NCBI GenBank assembly: GCA_963813495.1
Contig: CAWEZC010000001.1
Span: 1 to 64,000, forward strand
DNA length: 64,000 nt
DNA from: JACVRW01 sp963813495
GTDB taxonomy: Bacteria; Actinomycetota; Thermoleophilia; Solirubrobacterales; Thermoleophilaceae
Direction: 5' to 3'
Under the pieces are notes generated by a model. That model ran no database searches. It was not told where the DNA came from and worked only from the letters and a program-made list of their open reading frames with translations. Of this stretch, positions 63,829-64,000 are shown one piece after another (the first letter of the stretch is position 1; the number at the start of each line of letters is the position of its first letter). The position numbers and the translations under genes are program-made.

Positions 63829-64000
63829 GCCGTCACCCCCAGCCGCGCCTTGACGAGCCCGGGGATCTCGGCGATCTCCTCCGCCACCACGATCCCCGCG
63901 GCGCCGAGCCGGGCGATCTTCTCGGCCGCGGTGTCCTCCTTGCCTTCGACGATCGTGCCGGCGTGGCCGAAGCTCATGCCAGGCATCTCGTCCATGAAGC
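63825..64000 (-). CDS. Succinyl-CoA ligase alpha subunit-like, 3' end only
   Basis: Only the last 57 codons are inside the window. FMDEMPGMSFGHAGTIVEGK then EDTAAEKIARLGAAGIVVAEEIAEIPGLVK match the C-terminal ligase-CoA segment of succinyl-CoA synthetase alpha (GHAGAIV, TAAEKIxAL). It could be sucD or a related acyl-CoA ligase. The stop overlaps the ferredoxin start, implying coupled translation. Confidence 0.6.
   Translation of the reverse strand, partial: FMDEMPGMSFGHAGTIVEGKEDTAAEKIARLGAAGIVVAEEIAEIPGLVKARLGVTA

Overview
The window is GC-rich, densely coded actinobacterial chromosome. No phage, insertion sequence, integron or CRISPR array is visible. A Gram-positive/actinobacterial LexA box, DUF2630, DUF4242 and PucR-type genes, many RsbW/PP2C-type signalling proteins, two ydaO-type c-di-AMP riboswitches and a tRNA gene without an encoded CCA suggest a deep-branching actinobacterium. 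I infer Thermoleophilia/Solirubrobacterales, but this is not proven by the sequence.

Layout. 0.1-6.5 kb: small enzyme and regulator genes (cyclic-nucleotide-binding protein, TPR protein, hydrolase, AraC-VOC pair, SnoaL-like proteins, DUF5701). 6.7-12.5 kb: cell-surface block with a secreted, membrane-anchored Glu-Pro-Val repeat protein, a membrane protein joining two peptidoglycan-binding domains to a degenerate serine-recombinase domain, an RsbW-like kinase and a secreted protein. 12.5-17.7 kb: quinone/chromanol block, with a homogentisate-prenyltransferase-like UbiA protein, a plant VTE3-like methyltransferase and a VTE1-like tocopherol cyclase, beside a translationally coupled chorismate-lyase-like plus DAHP synthase pair. 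17.7-29 kb: universal stress protein, oxidoreductases, a secreted GH2 glycosidase, an antiporter, a cytochrome c maturation operon (ccmE-ccmF-ccmI-like), secG and a PAS/GAF/PP2C phosphatase. 29-35.7 kb: tldE/tldD, a MEDS-HATPase anti-sigma-type protein, DUF2630, a PucR-like regulator and a fatty-acid desaturase.

35.7-43.2 kb: a frameshifted DUF4188 gene, tRNA-Leu(GAG), lexA with its SOS box, rnpB with promoter and terminator, a membrane-anchored cytochrome c, a c-di-AMP riboswitch with an unknown membrane protein, a CMD-HxlR pair, glnA and a MarR regulator. 43.2-64 kb: an MMPL exporter facing marR across a shared operator, an M28 peptidase and YyaL-like protein, an ATPase behind tandem TACAC/GTGTA palindromes, a MalT-like LuxR regulator, a BBE flavoenzyme, an acyl-CoA ligase with its TetR regulator, an unknown polytopic membrane protein, a secreted sugar-dehydrogenase-like protein, a second c-di-AMP riboswitch with an NlpC/P60 hydrolase, an acyl-CoA dehydrogenase, a FixX-like ferredoxin and the 3' end of a sucD-like gene.

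Most notable: (i) an apparent tocopherol-type chromanol pathway in a non-photosynthetic bacterium, (ii) a wall-binding transmembrane protein whose cytoplasmic part is a recombinase fold lacking its catalytic serine but keeping the DNA-binding helices, (iii) two c-di-AMP riboswitches with very similar 3' halves controlling unrelated envelope genes.
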